Positions 17,786-26,440 of a stretch of 33,932 nucleotides of DNA are shown here, in pieces. Origin of the DNA: an uncultured Mitsuokella sp. (GTDB lineage: Bacteria > Bacillota > Negativicutes > Selenomonadales > Selenomonadaceae); contig CAMCRT010000020.1 of assembly GCA_945877355.1 (NCBI GenBank), positions 1-33,932 of the forward strand, given 5' to 3'. The position numbers and the translations under genes were made by a program. The notes under the pieces were generated by a model. That model did not search any database and was not told where the DNA came from. It worked only from the letters and a program-made list of their open reading frames with translations. Positions within the stretch are counted from its first letter, which is position 1, and every line of letters starts with the position of its first letter.

Positions 17786-18030
17786 AATGAGTCGACCCCT
17801 TTCACCAATACGTTTTTATATTATGTCCAATGCACACATTTCTTGGAATCATACGCAAGACAAAACCTGCAACCATGTGGACATGAACTGCGCTTTTTGC
17901 ACTCTAGCCATTATTTCGCCTTCCCCCTGCGTTTTTCCTTCTATAAGTTTATTCCATTTCATAAAAATTTATGCTAGACTATTTTCCAGATGTGTTTTTG
18001 AAAAATACAGGGAAAAGGAGAAAATTTGCT

Positions 18031-18753
18031 ATGAGAAAAATTTTTCACTTGATGTTTATTCCGATTGCAGCGACCCTCATCGCTACCACAAGCCTTCCTT
18101 CCGCTTCCGCCGCACAGGTCGAGGATACTCGACCGATCCTCTCCGTGGATGGGACGGGGACAAGCACGGCGAACCCTGACATGGCTACAATCACGATTGG
18201 TGTGACGACACTGAGCGAGGATGCGGCAACGGCCCAAAAGGAGAATGCTAACACATCGGCTGCCATTCAAAATGCTGTTCAGTCCCTTGGTATCGACGCA
18301 AAGGATATCCAGACAAGCAACTATTCCTTCCGCCCCAATTACCAAACGGATAGCAATCGTCAGACAAGCATCAAAGGGTATACCGTCAATAACTCCATCA
18401 CGGTTGTCGTTCGGGATCTGAATCTTGTGGGACAAGTAATCGACACCTCTCTGAATAGTGGCGCAAACGAAATCAATTCCTTGGAATTTTCCACACAAAA
18501 TGTCCAGCCTGTGCGAAAAGCAGCCATGCTGAACGCCGTAAAGGATGCCGAAGCCAAGGCGGAAATCATAGCAAAAGGGCTTGGTCGGAAAATTCTTGGC
18601 ATCAAGAGCGTCAATGAGAGCACGGGAAATATCGAAGTGCGCCGCTTCAATGCAGCGACCCTGATGATGGCGAAGGATGCTACAACGCCCATCGCCACGG
18701 GCAGCCTTTCCCTCTTGTCCAATGTTCATATCGAATTTATCCTGAGCGAATAA
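18031..18753 (+). CDS. Secreted SIMPL-domain (DUF541, YggE-like) protein
   Basis: A 240-residue exported protein of the SIMPL/DUF541 family; E. coli YggE belongs to it and is linked to oxidative stress, but the molecular role is unknown. A clear signal peptide occupies residues 1-28 (basic MRK, hydrophobic core, cleavage after ASA-type small residues). The conserved family parts are DGTGTSTANPDMATITIGV near the N-terminus and AEAKAEIIAKGLGRKILGI near the C-terminus. The ATG at 18031 follows AAGGAG by about 11 bases; the frame is open back to 17971 but that extension would bury the signal peptide. The acyltransferase gene starts 19 bases after the stop, so the two are probably co-transcribed. 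I see no strong promoter in 17786-18030. Confidence 0.85.
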   Translation: MRKIFHLMFIPIAATLIATTSLPSASAAQVEDTRPILSVDGTGTSTANPDMATITIGVTTLSEDAATAQKENANTSAAIQNAVQSLGIDAKDIQTSNYSFRPNYQTDSNRQTSIKGYTVNNSITVVVRDLNLVGQVIDTSLNSGANEINSLEFSTQNVQPVRKAAMLNAVKDAEAKAEIIAKGLGRKILGIKSVNESTGNIEVRRFNAATLMMAKDATTPIATGSLSLLSNVHIEFILSE

Positions 18754-18772
18754 GGAGGTCTCCGCTCCCCTC

Positions 18773-19924
18773 ATGTCAACAACTTCCAACGCCGTGAAAA
18801 AGCCGCGCCTCAATGCAATAGAATATATCCGCGGCATCTCCATGATGGGCGTCATCGGAATCCATGTGGGCTCGCAATATGTGGAAAACGCCTTTGCAAA
18901 TCAGCAGCTTATTGCTCTTTTCGAGGTGGTTTCTCGCTTTTCTGTTCCCATTTTTTTCTTTATCTCCGCCTTTGGCTTGTTCTATAATCTCGACATGAGC
19001 AGGCCATTTTCCTATAGGGATTTCCTCCGTCGCCGTTTTCGCGCCGTGCTCATTCCCTATATCGTATGGTCACTTGCCTACATTCTTCATGATTCCATTC
19101 TCTTTCACACGGGGGTCCCCGATATACTCCATCTGCTTTCCCTGCTTTTTTTCGGCAATGCAAAGTATCATCTATACTTTCTCGTAATCCTCATCTGGTT
19201 CTACCTTGCCATGCCCCTTTGGATCCCCATCGTAAAGCGCATGACCGGGCAGGCTCTATTCCTATTGCTGTTGGCACAGATTGCATTTGATTATTGGTCA
19301 AGCTACTCTGTGCCCTTTAACCTGTTTGTCTACGGCCTTCCCGACACGTCGATCCTGAAGCCCTTCCTGATGTATCGCCTGAATTACTGGCCATTCCATT
19401 ACATCTTTATATTCCTCTTGGGCGGATACCTTGCTGTGCATATCCAGGCATTCCGGGAGTTTCTAAAAAGGCGCACCATTTTGATTCCCGCTTTTTTCGT
19501 CGTGACGCTTTCCGCTATGCTCCTCCATTACTATGCGGTAATTTACAGGGATGGATACACCCTTCTCGAAGCCATCAACACCGTCCATCAGTTGGCACCA
19601 GAGGGAATCCTTTACACGGCAGCAGCCTCCTTATTCTTTTTTCAAATATTCACCTATGCACCACTTTCAAAAGGTACCCATTGGCTCCTGCATGAGCTGG
19701 GACTCCATTCTTACTTCGCCTATCTCTTTCATCCGTTTGTGATTACGTACCTTGCTCTCTTGCTGCAACATTCGGGGCATGTGATGACGGCTCCGCTTGC
19801 CATAGCCTTTTATCTTGTGACGCTCCTCTTATCTGTCTGCATTGCCGCCGTTTTTCGCCATCTTGGTACGCATCTTTCATGGATCAATAAGCTTACCATC
19901 GGTGTCTACCCTCGTCGTTCCTGA
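18773..19924 (+). CDS. Membrane acyltransferase family 3 protein
   Basis: A 383-residue integral membrane protein with about ten helices, of the acyltransferase-3 family that adds acetyl or other acyl groups to cell-surface glycans or lipids. The first helix carries the family Arg and His (R20 and H31 in EYIRGISMMGVIGIHV), and the second helix region FSVPIFFFISAFGLFYN and RRRFRAVLIPYIVWS are also characteristic. Length is typical for OafA/WecH-like proteins without an extra SGNH domain. The nearest ribosome binding site, AGGAGG, lies 14 bases before the ATG, longer than usual. No glycan-synthesis genes lie beside it, so the acceptor is unknown. Confidence 0.85.
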   Translation: MSTTSNAVKKPRLNAIEYIRGISMMGVIGIHVGSQYVENAFANQQLIALFEVVSRFSVPIFFFISAFGLFYNLDMSRPFSYRDFLRRRFRAVLIPYIVWSLAYILHDSILFHTGVPDILHLLSLLFFGNAKYHLYFLVILIWFYLAMPLWIPIVKRMTGQALFLLLLAQIAFDYWSSYSVPFNLFVYGLPDTSILKPFLMYRLNYWPFHYIFIFLLGGYLAVHIQAFREFLKRRTILIPAFFVVTLSAMLLHYYAVIYRDGYTLLEAINTVHQLAPEGILYTAAASLFFFQIFTYAPLSKGTHWLLHELGLHSYFAYLFHPFVITYLALLLQHSGHVMTAPLAIAFYLVTLLLSVCIAAVFRHLGTHLSWINKLTIGVYPRRS

Positions 19925-19932
19925 TTCCTTCT

Positions 19933-20000
19933 GCGCAGTTCACTACTATCATGGATCTCTATAACGAAATGCTCCATGATACCTGTGAGACTGCGCTTTT
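19933..20000 (+). terminator. Long imperfect hairpin after the acyltransferase gene, probable terminator
   Basis: Arms 19933-19955 and 19973-19996 pair as 7 + 4 + 9 base pairs (GCGCAGT, TCAC, TATCATGGA and their complements) with small internal loops and a 17-base apical loop. It is followed by TTTTCTCTTCTTC. It starts 8 bases past the acyltransferase stop. The long stem is unusual for a simple terminator. Confidence 0.6.
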
Positions 20001-20033
20001 CTCTTCTTCTCCCTACCTCTCTGTTTATTCCAC

Positions 20034-20063
20034 TTGCAAAAGTAATGTCTTGCGTGATAAAGT
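20034..20063 (+). promoter_or_regulatory. Weak candidate promoter of the U32 operon
   Basis: TTGCAA (20034-20039) and an extended -10 TGATAAAGT (hexamer 20058-20063) with an 18-base gap. Each hexamer matches consensus at four of six places. It is the best candidate in 19997-20156. Confidence 0.35.
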
Positions 20064-20156
20064 ATAAATAATACCTATAAGAGAAGCCCTTGAAATGTGA
20101 CGTAGTATGGCCTTCTCTTTCCAAATACACACATCGTCATAAAGGAGTAATGATAT

Positions 20157-22103
20157 ATGCTGCTAACGCGAAAGTCTGTCGAGCTCCTGGCGCCTGCTGG
20201 GAATTGGGATGCGCTCGTAGCTGGCGTAGAGTCCGGCGCAGATGCCATATACCTCGGCGGAAAGCATTTCAACATGCGCATGCATGAAGGCGACTTCAAC
20301 TTCAGCGATGAAATGCTAAAAAAGGCAATCGATTATGCGCACGAGAATGGCGTGCGTCTCTATATTACACTGAACAACCTCATCAGCAACGAAGAAATCC
20401 CTGCGCTGAAGGAGTATTTGAAGTATCTTGAGACCATACAGCCAGACGCGCTTCTCGTCCAGGACTTTGCTGTCCTTGAGCTCGTGCACGAGCTCGGCAT
20501 CACCATCCCGCTCCATACCTCCGTCATGATGAACACTCATAATGAGTATGCCATTGAGAAGCTCAAGGAGTATGGCATCACGCGCATCGTCGTGGGCCGG
20601 GAAATGACGCTCTCAGAGCTCGCCCTCTTCCGTGCCCGCACAGGAATTGAAGTGGAATATTTCATGCACGGAGATATGTGCATTTCGGAAAGCGGCCAGT
20701 GCATTCACTCCGGCGTTCTCTTCGGACAGAGCGGAAATCGGGGACGCTGCCTGAAGGCCTGCCGCTGGGCTTATCGCCTTATCGATGACGACACGGAGGA
20801 GGATCTGGATGCAGCCTCCCCTGGCCCCTACAAGCTTGCCCTGAAGGATATGTGCATGTACCGTGCCATTCCGGAGCTGATTCAGGCTGGTGTATTCTCT
20901 TTCAAAATTGAGGGACGCATGCGCGCTGCAGACTTTCTGCGGCGAATCGTCTCCACGTACCGCAAGGCTATCGATGCGTATATCGCAGATCCTACGGGCT
21001 ACCATACAGATGAAGAAGGCTGGCGCACGCTCTTTGAGGGCCGGGCGCGCGATTTCACGACGACCTTTGCCTTTGGCGGTACCTCTGCCAAGGATATCGG
21101 CTTCTCCGGTGAGCGGGAGCCACGTTTTTTCAGCGATGCTGTAAAGGAAGCGGGTTTCCAGGACGAAATTCTAAAGCAAGAGCCTGCCATCCAAAAGGAA
21201 AATGCCCCCCATCGGCAGCTCTCTGTTCGGGTCAACACACTGGAATCTGCCCGAGCTGCCATTGACGCAGGAGCGGACAGGGTTTATGTGGGCGGCGAGG
21301 CATTTCGCCCCATTACGCCCTGGACCCTTTCGGACTATAAGGAAATCCTTTCCTATGCAAAAGGCAAGGCGAAGGTCATTATCATGACGCCTCGCACCAC
21401 CATGCGCCGGGAGTGCGGTGAATTGGAGCAGCTCTTTACCTCCCTTAAGACCATACGCCCCGATGGCGTGCTGGTCAGCAATCTGGGCTCTTTGCAGCTG
21501 GCAAAAAGCATTCTCGACCTGCCGCTGCAGGCCGATACCTCCTTCAATCTCTTTAATTCCCTGGCAGCAAAATTTCTGAAGGAAAACGGGCTCTCGATGG
21601 CCACCACTTCCTATGAGCTCTCCTTCGAGCAGCTCCGCGAGGTGGTGGAGGCCTCCGAGCTGCCCCTGGAGACCGTCGTGCACGGTTCCTATGAATCGAT
21701 GATCTGCGATCACAATTTCCCTGCCATGAACCTGAAGGACTTCAACGAGCTTCAGGAGCCAGAGCTTCTTGACCGCCACTATGCACTTCTCGATACGGCA
21801 GACGAAAAGCATTCCCTCCGCATTGACCAGTTCGGGCGCAATCATATCCTTTTTGCCAAGGATCTCTGCCTCTATCCCTATCTCGACAAGTTCAACGGCC
21901 TTGCCTCCTATCGCATCGAAGCCCAGGACTACACACCAGAGCTGACCGGGAAAGTCACGAAGCTCTATCGCGATGCGCTGGATGCTCTGGAGGCAGGCAC
22001 CTTTGCCTGCGATAGAGAGCGTCTGGCTGCTCTGGAAAAGGAGTCCCCTCGTGCCTTTGGCATTGGGACATATCGCTTCCGCCAGAGCCGAAATTCTATC
22101 TAA
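20157..22103 (+). CDS. Peptidase U32 family protein (probable RNA hydroxylation factor, RlhA-like)
   Basis: A 648-residue U32-family protein. The U32 signature E-x-F-x2-G-x-M-C-x4-G-x-C is present (EYFMHGDMCISESGQC), and the four cysteines C175, C182, C198 and C202 match the Fe-S ligands of characterised members. The N-terminal ELLAPAGNWDALVAGVESGA is also typical. Characterised relatives with this fold hydroxylate RNA (RlhA on 23S rRNA, TrhP on tRNA) or ubiquinone, rather than cutting protein. The length is near RlhA (about 650) and a C-terminal extension after about residue 370 fits that subgroup, but the substrate is inference. AAAGGAG lies 9 bases before the ATG. It is the first of three close-packed genes. 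Confidence 0.88.
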   Translation: MLLTRKSVELLAPAGNWDALVAGVESGADAIYLGGKHFNMRMHEGDFNFSDEMLKKAIDYAHENGVRLYITLNNLISNEEIPALKEYLKYLETIQPDALLVQDFAVLELVHELGITIPLHTSVMMNTHNEYAIEKLKEYGITRIVVGREMTLSELALFRARTGIEVEYFMHGDMCISESGQCIHSGVLFGQSGNRGRCLKACRWAYRLIDDDTEEDLDAASPGPYKLALKDMCMYRAIPELIQAGVFSFKIEGRMRAADFLRRIVSTYRKAIDAYIADPTGYHTDEEGWRTLFEGRARDFTTTFAFGGTSAKDIGFSGEREPRFFSDAVKEAGFQDEILKQEPAIQKENAPHRQLSVRVNTLESARAAIDAGADRVYVGGEAFRPITPWTLSDYKEILSYAKGKAKVIIMTPRTTMRRECGELEQLFTSLKTIRPDGVLVSNLGSLQLAKSILDLPLQADTSFNLFNSLAAKFLKENGLSMATTSYELSFEQLREVVEASELPLETVVHGSYESMICDHNFPAMNLKDFNELQEPELLDRHYALLDTADEKHSLRIDQFGRNHILFAKDLCLYPYLDKFNGLASYRIEAQDYTPELTGKVTKLYRDALDALEAGTFACDRERLAALEKESPRAFGIGTYRFRQSRNSI

Positions 22104-22139
22104 ATCACCTTCTCAAGTCAAACAAGGGAGAGCAAGCGA

Positions 22140-23438
22140 ATGGAAGAACATACCTACATCGGTCCCGAGGGCATCATCGAAAAGAAGAAGAAATACATCA
22201 TGCCGTGCCTGGGGCACTTTTATCGGGAACCGCGCCAGTTTGTGCGCGGTGAGATGCAATATCTCTTTGACCATGAGGGCCGGCGCTATCTCGATTGCTT
22301 TGCCGGCGTTTCCGTCATAAACTGCGGTCATTGCAATCCGGAAATCACGAAAAAGGTTCAGGAGCAGGTGGGCACGCTCCAGCACGTCTGCAATATCTAT
22401 CTGACGGAGAACTTCGTCAATCTGGCAGAGCGCCTGGCCGAGGTCACCCCTGGAGATCTTCAAAAGTCCTTCTTCTGCTCCACCGGCTCCGAGGCAACGG
22501 AGGGCGCTCTGCTCCTCGCCTCGATTTATACAAAAAACAGCGAGATCATTGCCCTCCGGAATGGCCTTCATGGTCGTACGAAGCTCGGCATGAGCATCAC
22601 TGGCATCGGCATGTGGCGCACGGATGTAAATCCTGTGGGTGGCATCCATTTTGCTCCAAATCCCTACTGCTACCGCTGCCCTCTGGGGAAAAAGCGAGAG
22701 ACCTGTGACCTTGCCTGTGCAAATGCGGTGGAAGACCTCATCAAGACGGCCACCAGCGGCCATCCTGGTGCCTTCATCGCAGAATCCATCCAGGGAAATG
22801 CCGGCATCATTGTCCCGCCGGAAGGTTATTTTAAGCGTGTCAAAGAGATCCTGGAGACGTATGGCACGCTTCTCATCACAGACGAGGTTCAGACGGGCTT
22901 TGCTCGTACCGGCAAGATGTTTGCCATTGAGCATTCCGGCGTGACACCGGATATCCTTGTTTGTGCCAAGGCCCTCGGGAATGGCGCACCAATATCTGCC
23001 TTTATCGCCTCGGCAAAGATAGCTGATACCTACACAAAGCCTGGCGCCTCCACCCTTGGCGGCAATCCGGTCTCTAGCACAGCGGGCCTTGCAGTCCTTG
23101 ACTACATCGCCTCCCACCACCTCATGGAGCATGCGGCAAAGTGCGGCGAGCTCCTCCGAAATGGACTGCGAGAGCTTCAAAAACGCCACCCCATCATCGG
23201 CGATATCCGCGGCCTTGGCCTCATGACGGGTGCGGAATTCGTTCACGCTGACAAGAGCCCTGCTCCCGAGGTTCTCGATGAAATTCTGGAAACCATGAAG
23301 GACAGGGGCTTCATCATCGGGAAAAATGGCGTTGCACGAAATGTCATGGCCTTCCAGCCCCCTCTTGTCATCACAGAGAAAAACCTCACAGACACCCTCG
23401 ACGCACTCGAAATGGTCCTAAACGAAATGAAGCTTTGA
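22140..23438 (+). CDS. Class III PLP-dependent aminotransferase
   Basis: A fold-type I aminotransferase of class III (relatives include 4-aminobutyrate, acetylornithine and AGXT2 enzymes), 432 residues. SFFCSTGSEATEGAL is the cofactor phosphate region, ITDEVQTGFARTGKMFA carries the Asp that binds the pyridine nitrogen (D248), and K277 in VCAKALGNG is the PLP lysine. Four cysteines at 177, 180, 189 and 193 (CYRC...CDLAC) sit in a loop, a pattern I recall in some Firmicutes members. The amino donor and acceptor cannot be told from sequence. GGGAG precedes the ATG; the gap to U32 is 36 bases and to the next gene 13 bases. Confidence 0.9.
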   Translation: MEEHTYIGPEGIIEKKKKYIMPCLGHFYREPRQFVRGEMQYLFDHEGRRYLDCFAGVSVINCGHCNPEITKKVQEQVGTLQHVCNIYLTENFVNLAERLAEVTPGDLQKSFFCSTGSEATEGALLLASIYTKNSEIIALRNGLHGRTKLGMSITGIGMWRTDVNPVGGIHFAPNPYCYRCPLGKKRETCDLACANAVEDLIKTATSGHPGAFIAESIQGNAGIIVPPEGYFKRVKEILETYGTLLITDEVQTGFARTGKMFAIEHSGVTPDILVCAKALGNGAPISAFIASAKIADTYTKPGASTLGGNPVSSTAGLAVLDYIASHHLMEHAAKCGELLRNGLRELQKRHPIIGDIRGLGLMTGAEFVHADKSPAPEVLDEILETMKDRGFIIGKNGVARNVMAFQPPLVITEKNLTDTLDALEMVLNEMKL

Positions 23439-23451
23439 GAAAGGACAAGTC

Positions 23452-24003
23452 ATGGCGAAACGAACTTATGAACTCACTGTCGCTGGCATCACACGGCAGC
23501 TCCCCGTCCTGAACGTCACGGACAAGCTTGCTATCGCTGGATTTATCCTCCTGGGCGATGATGAGCTCACACGAGCCTGTGCTCACGAGCTTGCAAAGAA
23601 GGTTCCTACGGGGACCGATATCATTTTGACGGCAGAGACGAAGGGCATTCCCCTGGCGGCCGAGCTTGCCCATGAGCTGGGAATGAAGCATTATGTCGTG
23701 GCGCGAAAGTCCATCAAGGCCTATATGGAAAATGCCCTTTGGGTTGAGGATGTCTCCATCACTACAAAGGGCGTCCAGAAGCTTTGCCTCGACGGAGTCG
23801 ATATCGACCGTATCAAAGGGAAAAATGTCCTATTGCTCGACGATGTCATCAGCACGGGTGGCTCTATGCTGGCCTTGAAGGAGCTTACGGAAAAGGCCGG
23901 CGGCCACGTCATAGGCGAGGCCTGTGTTCTGGCAGAAGGAAAGGCCTCCGAGCGGAAAGACATCATCTTCCTCGAGGCGCTTCCCCTCTTCGAGGCAGAA
24001 TAA
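23452..24003 (+). CDS. Phosphoribosyltransferase family protein (adenine PRTase-like)
   Basis: A 183-residue type I phosphoribosyltransferase. The PRPP-binding motif VLLLDDVISTGGS is at residues 126-138, and AETKGIPLAAELAHELGM resembles the adenine phosphoribosyltransferase group. The base acceptor is not clear: similar proteins in Firmicutes are annotated as adenine PRTase homologues, and a pyrimidine or xanthine role is possible. AAAGGA lies close to the ATG. It is the last gene of the U32 operon and is followed 14 bases on by a strong terminator. Confidence 0.85.
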   Translation: MAKRTYELTVAGITRQLPVLNVTDKLAIAGFILLGDDELTRACAHELAKKVPTGTDIILTAETKGIPLAAELAHELGMKHYVVARKSIKAYMENALWVEDVSITTKGVQKLCLDGVDIDRIKGKNVLLLDDVISTGGSMLALKELTEKAGGHVIGEACVLAEGKASERKDIIFLEALPLFEAE

Positions 24004-24016
24004 AACAAATGCCCAT

Positions 24017-24059
24017 GAAAAATCGCCCAGAAACGAGCCTTGTTTCTGGGCGATTTTTC
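24017..24059. terminator. Strong bidirectional terminator
   Basis: A perfect 18-bp inverted repeat (24017-24034 with 24042-24059), 7-base loop, with A and T runs inside both ends. It serves both the U32 operon (plus) and the aroF-tyrA-UPF0158 operon (minus), which converge here. Confidence 0.93.
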
Positions 24060-24090
24060 TATGCCTTGTGATTTTGTCATGCAAATGCCA

Positions 24091-24504
24091 TCAGGTATCG
24101 TATGGGATATGATTTTCCTCACACCATAGTCGCACAAGGTTTTCCCGATAATCGCGACAATGCTTTTCCCATGCGTCACGCAGGAGGAGACGCTTCACCT
24201 GACTCTGAAAATGCGCTATGGCGCCTGCGCTCTGGAGTGCATCGAGGAGACGCCTTTGGATATCTCCTTCTTGCTCCCGGGCAAAGGCTTCCATCATATC
24301 GTGCTCCTGCTCCTCGAGGACATTTGGCACCGGTACATAGCGTTGCCAATCCTCCTCAATGGAAAAAATGGAATCAAGAAGCTCTGCTTCTGAATCGGGA
24401 TTCGCAGGAAGGTACACTACGCGTCCTTCTGACAAATCTACATAGCTTTGCTGTCGATCGGACCTTTCAAACGCCCGAAGCAATTCCTGAAATGAAACTT
24501 TCAT
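24091..24504 (-). CDS. UPF0158 family protein
   Basis: A 137-residue acidic soluble protein matching UPF0158, whose function is unknown. Typical features are the N-terminal helix, YVDLSEGRVVYLP, and the mid-region W-x-x-Y-V-P motif (DWQRYVPVPN). It lies 15 bases after the tyrA stop on the same strand, so it should be the third gene of the tyrosine-controlled operon; a direct link to tyrosine synthesis is not implied by the family. A GAAGGCG-type site lies 8 bases before the ATG. Confidence 0.8.
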   Translation of the reverse strand: MKVSFQELLRAFERSDRQQSYVDLSEGRVVYLPANPDSEAELLDSIFSIEEDWQRYVPVPNVLEEQEHDMMEAFAREQEGDIQRRLLDALQSAGAIAHFQSQVKRLLLRDAWEKHCRDYRENLVRLWCEENHIPYDT

Positions 24505-24519
24505 GAGTAAACGCCTTCA

Positions 24520-25410
24520 TCAATTTGGGTCAAATCGCTTCGAGGCATTCGACAGGATTCTATCCCGCAGCTCCTTTGAAGCGGTGAAAAATGCATAGAT
24601 TGCCTCCCGGTCGCCCCGATCGATTGCATCGATGACTTCCCCCAGGATGCCTTGAAGCTCCTTGAGATGGGTCGTAATGGCCTTCGGGTTCGTCATGCAG
24701 ATATCCGCCCACATGTCGGCATTTGAGGAGGCAATGCGCGTTGTATCCTTGAAGCCGCCGCCGACAAGCTTGATGCAGGACTCCATATCGCCCCCTGTGC
24801 GCCCAAGGAGCGTCACGAGAGATGCTGCCGTCACATGGGGAACATGGCTGATGACGGAGGCGCACCGGTCATGTGTCGCAAGATCGAGTGTCGTAAAATT
24901 CGCTCCCGTATGACGCAGGAGCTGCATAAGACGCTCCACGGCCTCCTTGGGAGCTCCTGTCCCCTCAATCAGTACATAGGCCTTTCCTTGGAAAAGGTCC
25001 TTCGTAGCCGCCTCGACGCCACTCTTTTCCCGCCCCGCCATGGGGTGACCAGCGATGTAGAATATATCCTTTGGCAGGATTTCCCGGAGGTGTTCCCAGA
25101 TATATTCCTTCGTGCTTCCAGCATCCGTCAATATGGTTCCCGGTTTGAGGAAGGGCAGGATTTTCTTTACCAGCGGTACAATCTGAAGGACTGGCGGACT
25201 AAGGTATACGATATCCGCATCCTTTACGACCTCCTCCAAGGAAGCGGACACCGCATCCACCGCACTTAAAAGAACGGCCTTGTCCCGGCTCGCTTGGGAG
25301 CGGGAGTATCCCGTAATATAGATGGAATCTCCCATCGTGGCCTTGAGGCAGAGCCCCAGGGAACCGCCGATAAGGCCGACGCCAAGGATAGCCAGTCGCG
25401 TCGTGCTCAT
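24520..25410 (-). CDS. tyrA: Prephenate dehydrogenase (tyrosine branch)
   Basis: Converts prephenate to 4-hydroxyphenylpyruvate with NAD(P)+, the step committed to tyrosine. The Rossmann motif GVGLIGGS is at residues 10-17. The substrate-binding histidine H122 lies in GHPMAG, and the helical dimerisation domain follows with SHVPHVTAASLV. At 296 residues it stops at the end of the catalytic part, without the C-terminal ACT domain found in Bacillus TyrA. An arogenate-specific enzyme cannot be excluded. Its ATG overlaps the aroF stop (ATGA), so it is translationally coupled. Confidence 0.93.
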   Translation of the reverse strand: MSTTRLAILGVGLIGGSLGLCLKATMGDSIYITGYSRSQASRDKAVLLSAVDAVSASLEEVVKDADIVYLSPPVLQIVPLVKKILPFLKPGTILTDAGSTKEYIWEHLREILPKDIFYIAGHPMAGREKSGVEAATKDLFQGKAYVLIEGTGAPKEAVERLMQLLRHTGANFTTLDLATHDRCASVISHVPHVTAASLVTLLGRTGGDMESCIKLVGGGFKDTTRIASSNADMWADICMTNPKAITTHLKELQGILGEVIDAIDRGDREAIYAFFTASKELRDRILSNASKRFDPN

Positions 25411-26420
25411 ATCCTGCGCCCCATGACGGAAGCAATCTTGCCGAGCTCTTCCATCAGTGCATTGAAGTTTTTCGGCGTCAGGCTCTGATCGCCATCAGAG
25501 AGGGCGACCTCCGGATGGGGATGGACCTCGATGATGAGGCCGTCGCAGCCGGCAGCGACAGCTGCGCGCGCCATGGGCTGGACCATCTGCCAGCGACCTG
25601 TGCCATGGCTGGGATCCACGATGATGGGGAGATGGGACAGCTCCTTCACCGCTGCTACGGCGGAGAGGTCAAGGGTATTGCGCGTGAAGGTCTCATAGGT
25701 GCGGATTCCACGCTCGCAGAAAATGACGTTCTCATTCCCCCCGGCCATGATGTACTCCGCCGCATTGAGCCACTCACTGATTGTCGCCGAAAGTCCCCGC
25801 TTCAGCATGACAGGCTTTCGGGTCTTGCCAAGGGCCTTCAGAAGCTGGAAGTTCTGCATATTGCGGGCGCCCACCTGGTAGATATCAGCATACTTCCCGA
25901 CAGCCTCGATATCCTCCTTGTCGACAATCTCCGTCACGACACGGAGCCCCACCTCGTCCGCCACGCGGCGAAGCATCTTGAGCCCATCCACAGCCAGGCC
26001 CTGGAAGTCATAGGGGCTGGTGCGAGGCTTGAAGGCGCCCCCGCGGAGGAACTGCGCTCCCCCTGCCTTTACAGCCTTTGCCGCCTCCATGAGCTGATCC
26101 TCGCTCTCCACCGAGCAAGGTCCTGCCATGATGGCAAGCTCTTCCCCTCCGACGGGGAAGCCGGCCACATCCACAATGGTATTTTCCGGGTGGAAATTCC
26201 GGCTGACAAGCTTGTACTTTTCTGTGATGCGCACGGTCTTCTCGACGCCATCCATCATGCTGACCTCGAGCCCCGCTATCTTCTTGCGGTCTCCAATGAC
26301 ACCGATAATGGTACAATCCTCACCCGTTGAAAGATGCGCCTTCAGTCCAGAATCCTTGAGTCTTTCGACCACCCGATCGATGTTTTCCTGGGTTGCCTTC
26401 GGGTTCATGACGATAATCAT
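25407..26420 (-). CDS. aroF: 3-deoxy-D-arabino-heptulosonate 7-phosphate synthase (type I-beta with regulatory domain)
   Basis: First enzyme of the shikimate pathway, joining phosphoenolpyruvate and erythrose 4-phosphate. The 337-residue protein has an N-terminal ferredoxin-like domain (about 1-70), which in the Thermotoga-type enzymes mediates aromatic feedback inhibition, followed by the KDOP/DAHP synthase barrel with MAGPCSVES (98-106) and RGGAFKPRTSPYDFQG (126-141). The start is the ATG at 26420, 7 bases after AGAGAGG. The open frame continues upstream to 26522, but that stretch is the T-box leader and terminator. The gene is controlled by the riboswitch just upstream and coupled to tyrA. 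Confidence 0.95.
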   Translation of the reverse strand: MIIVMNPKATQENIDRVVERLKDSGLKAHLSTGEDCTIIGVIGDRKKIAGLEVSMMDGVEKTVRITEKYKLVSRNFHPENTIVDVAGFPVGGEELAIMAGPCSVESEDQLMEAAKAVKAGGAQFLRGGAFKPRTSPYDFQGLAVDGLKMLRRVADEVGLRVVTEIVDKEDIEAVGKYADIYQVGARNMQNFQLLKALGKTRKPVMLKRGLSATISEWLNAAEYIMAGGNENVIFCERGIRTYETFTRNTLDLSAVAAVKELSHLPIIVDPSHGTGRWQMVQPMARAAVAAGCDGLIIEVHPHPEVALSDGDQSLTPKNFNALMEELGKIASVMGRRI

Positions 26421-26440
26421 ACAATGACCTCTCTTTCCAT

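Noticed and set aside
17228-17977. 249-codon plus-strand reading frame beginning MVGMTGFEPATSCSQSRRATK
   Set aside because: Its start is the antisense of tRNA-Pro; this peptide beginning is a well-known false gene call opposite tRNA genes. The rest runs antisense to the ASCH-like gene.
17971-18030. N-terminal extension of the SIMPL-domain protein
   Set aside because: It would place 20 residues ahead of a clear signal peptide; AAGGAG supports the ATG at 18031.
22113-23246. 377-codon minus-strand reading frame
   Set aside because: Antisense to the class III aminotransferase, which has complete PLP motifs. No ribosome binding site and no family resemblance.
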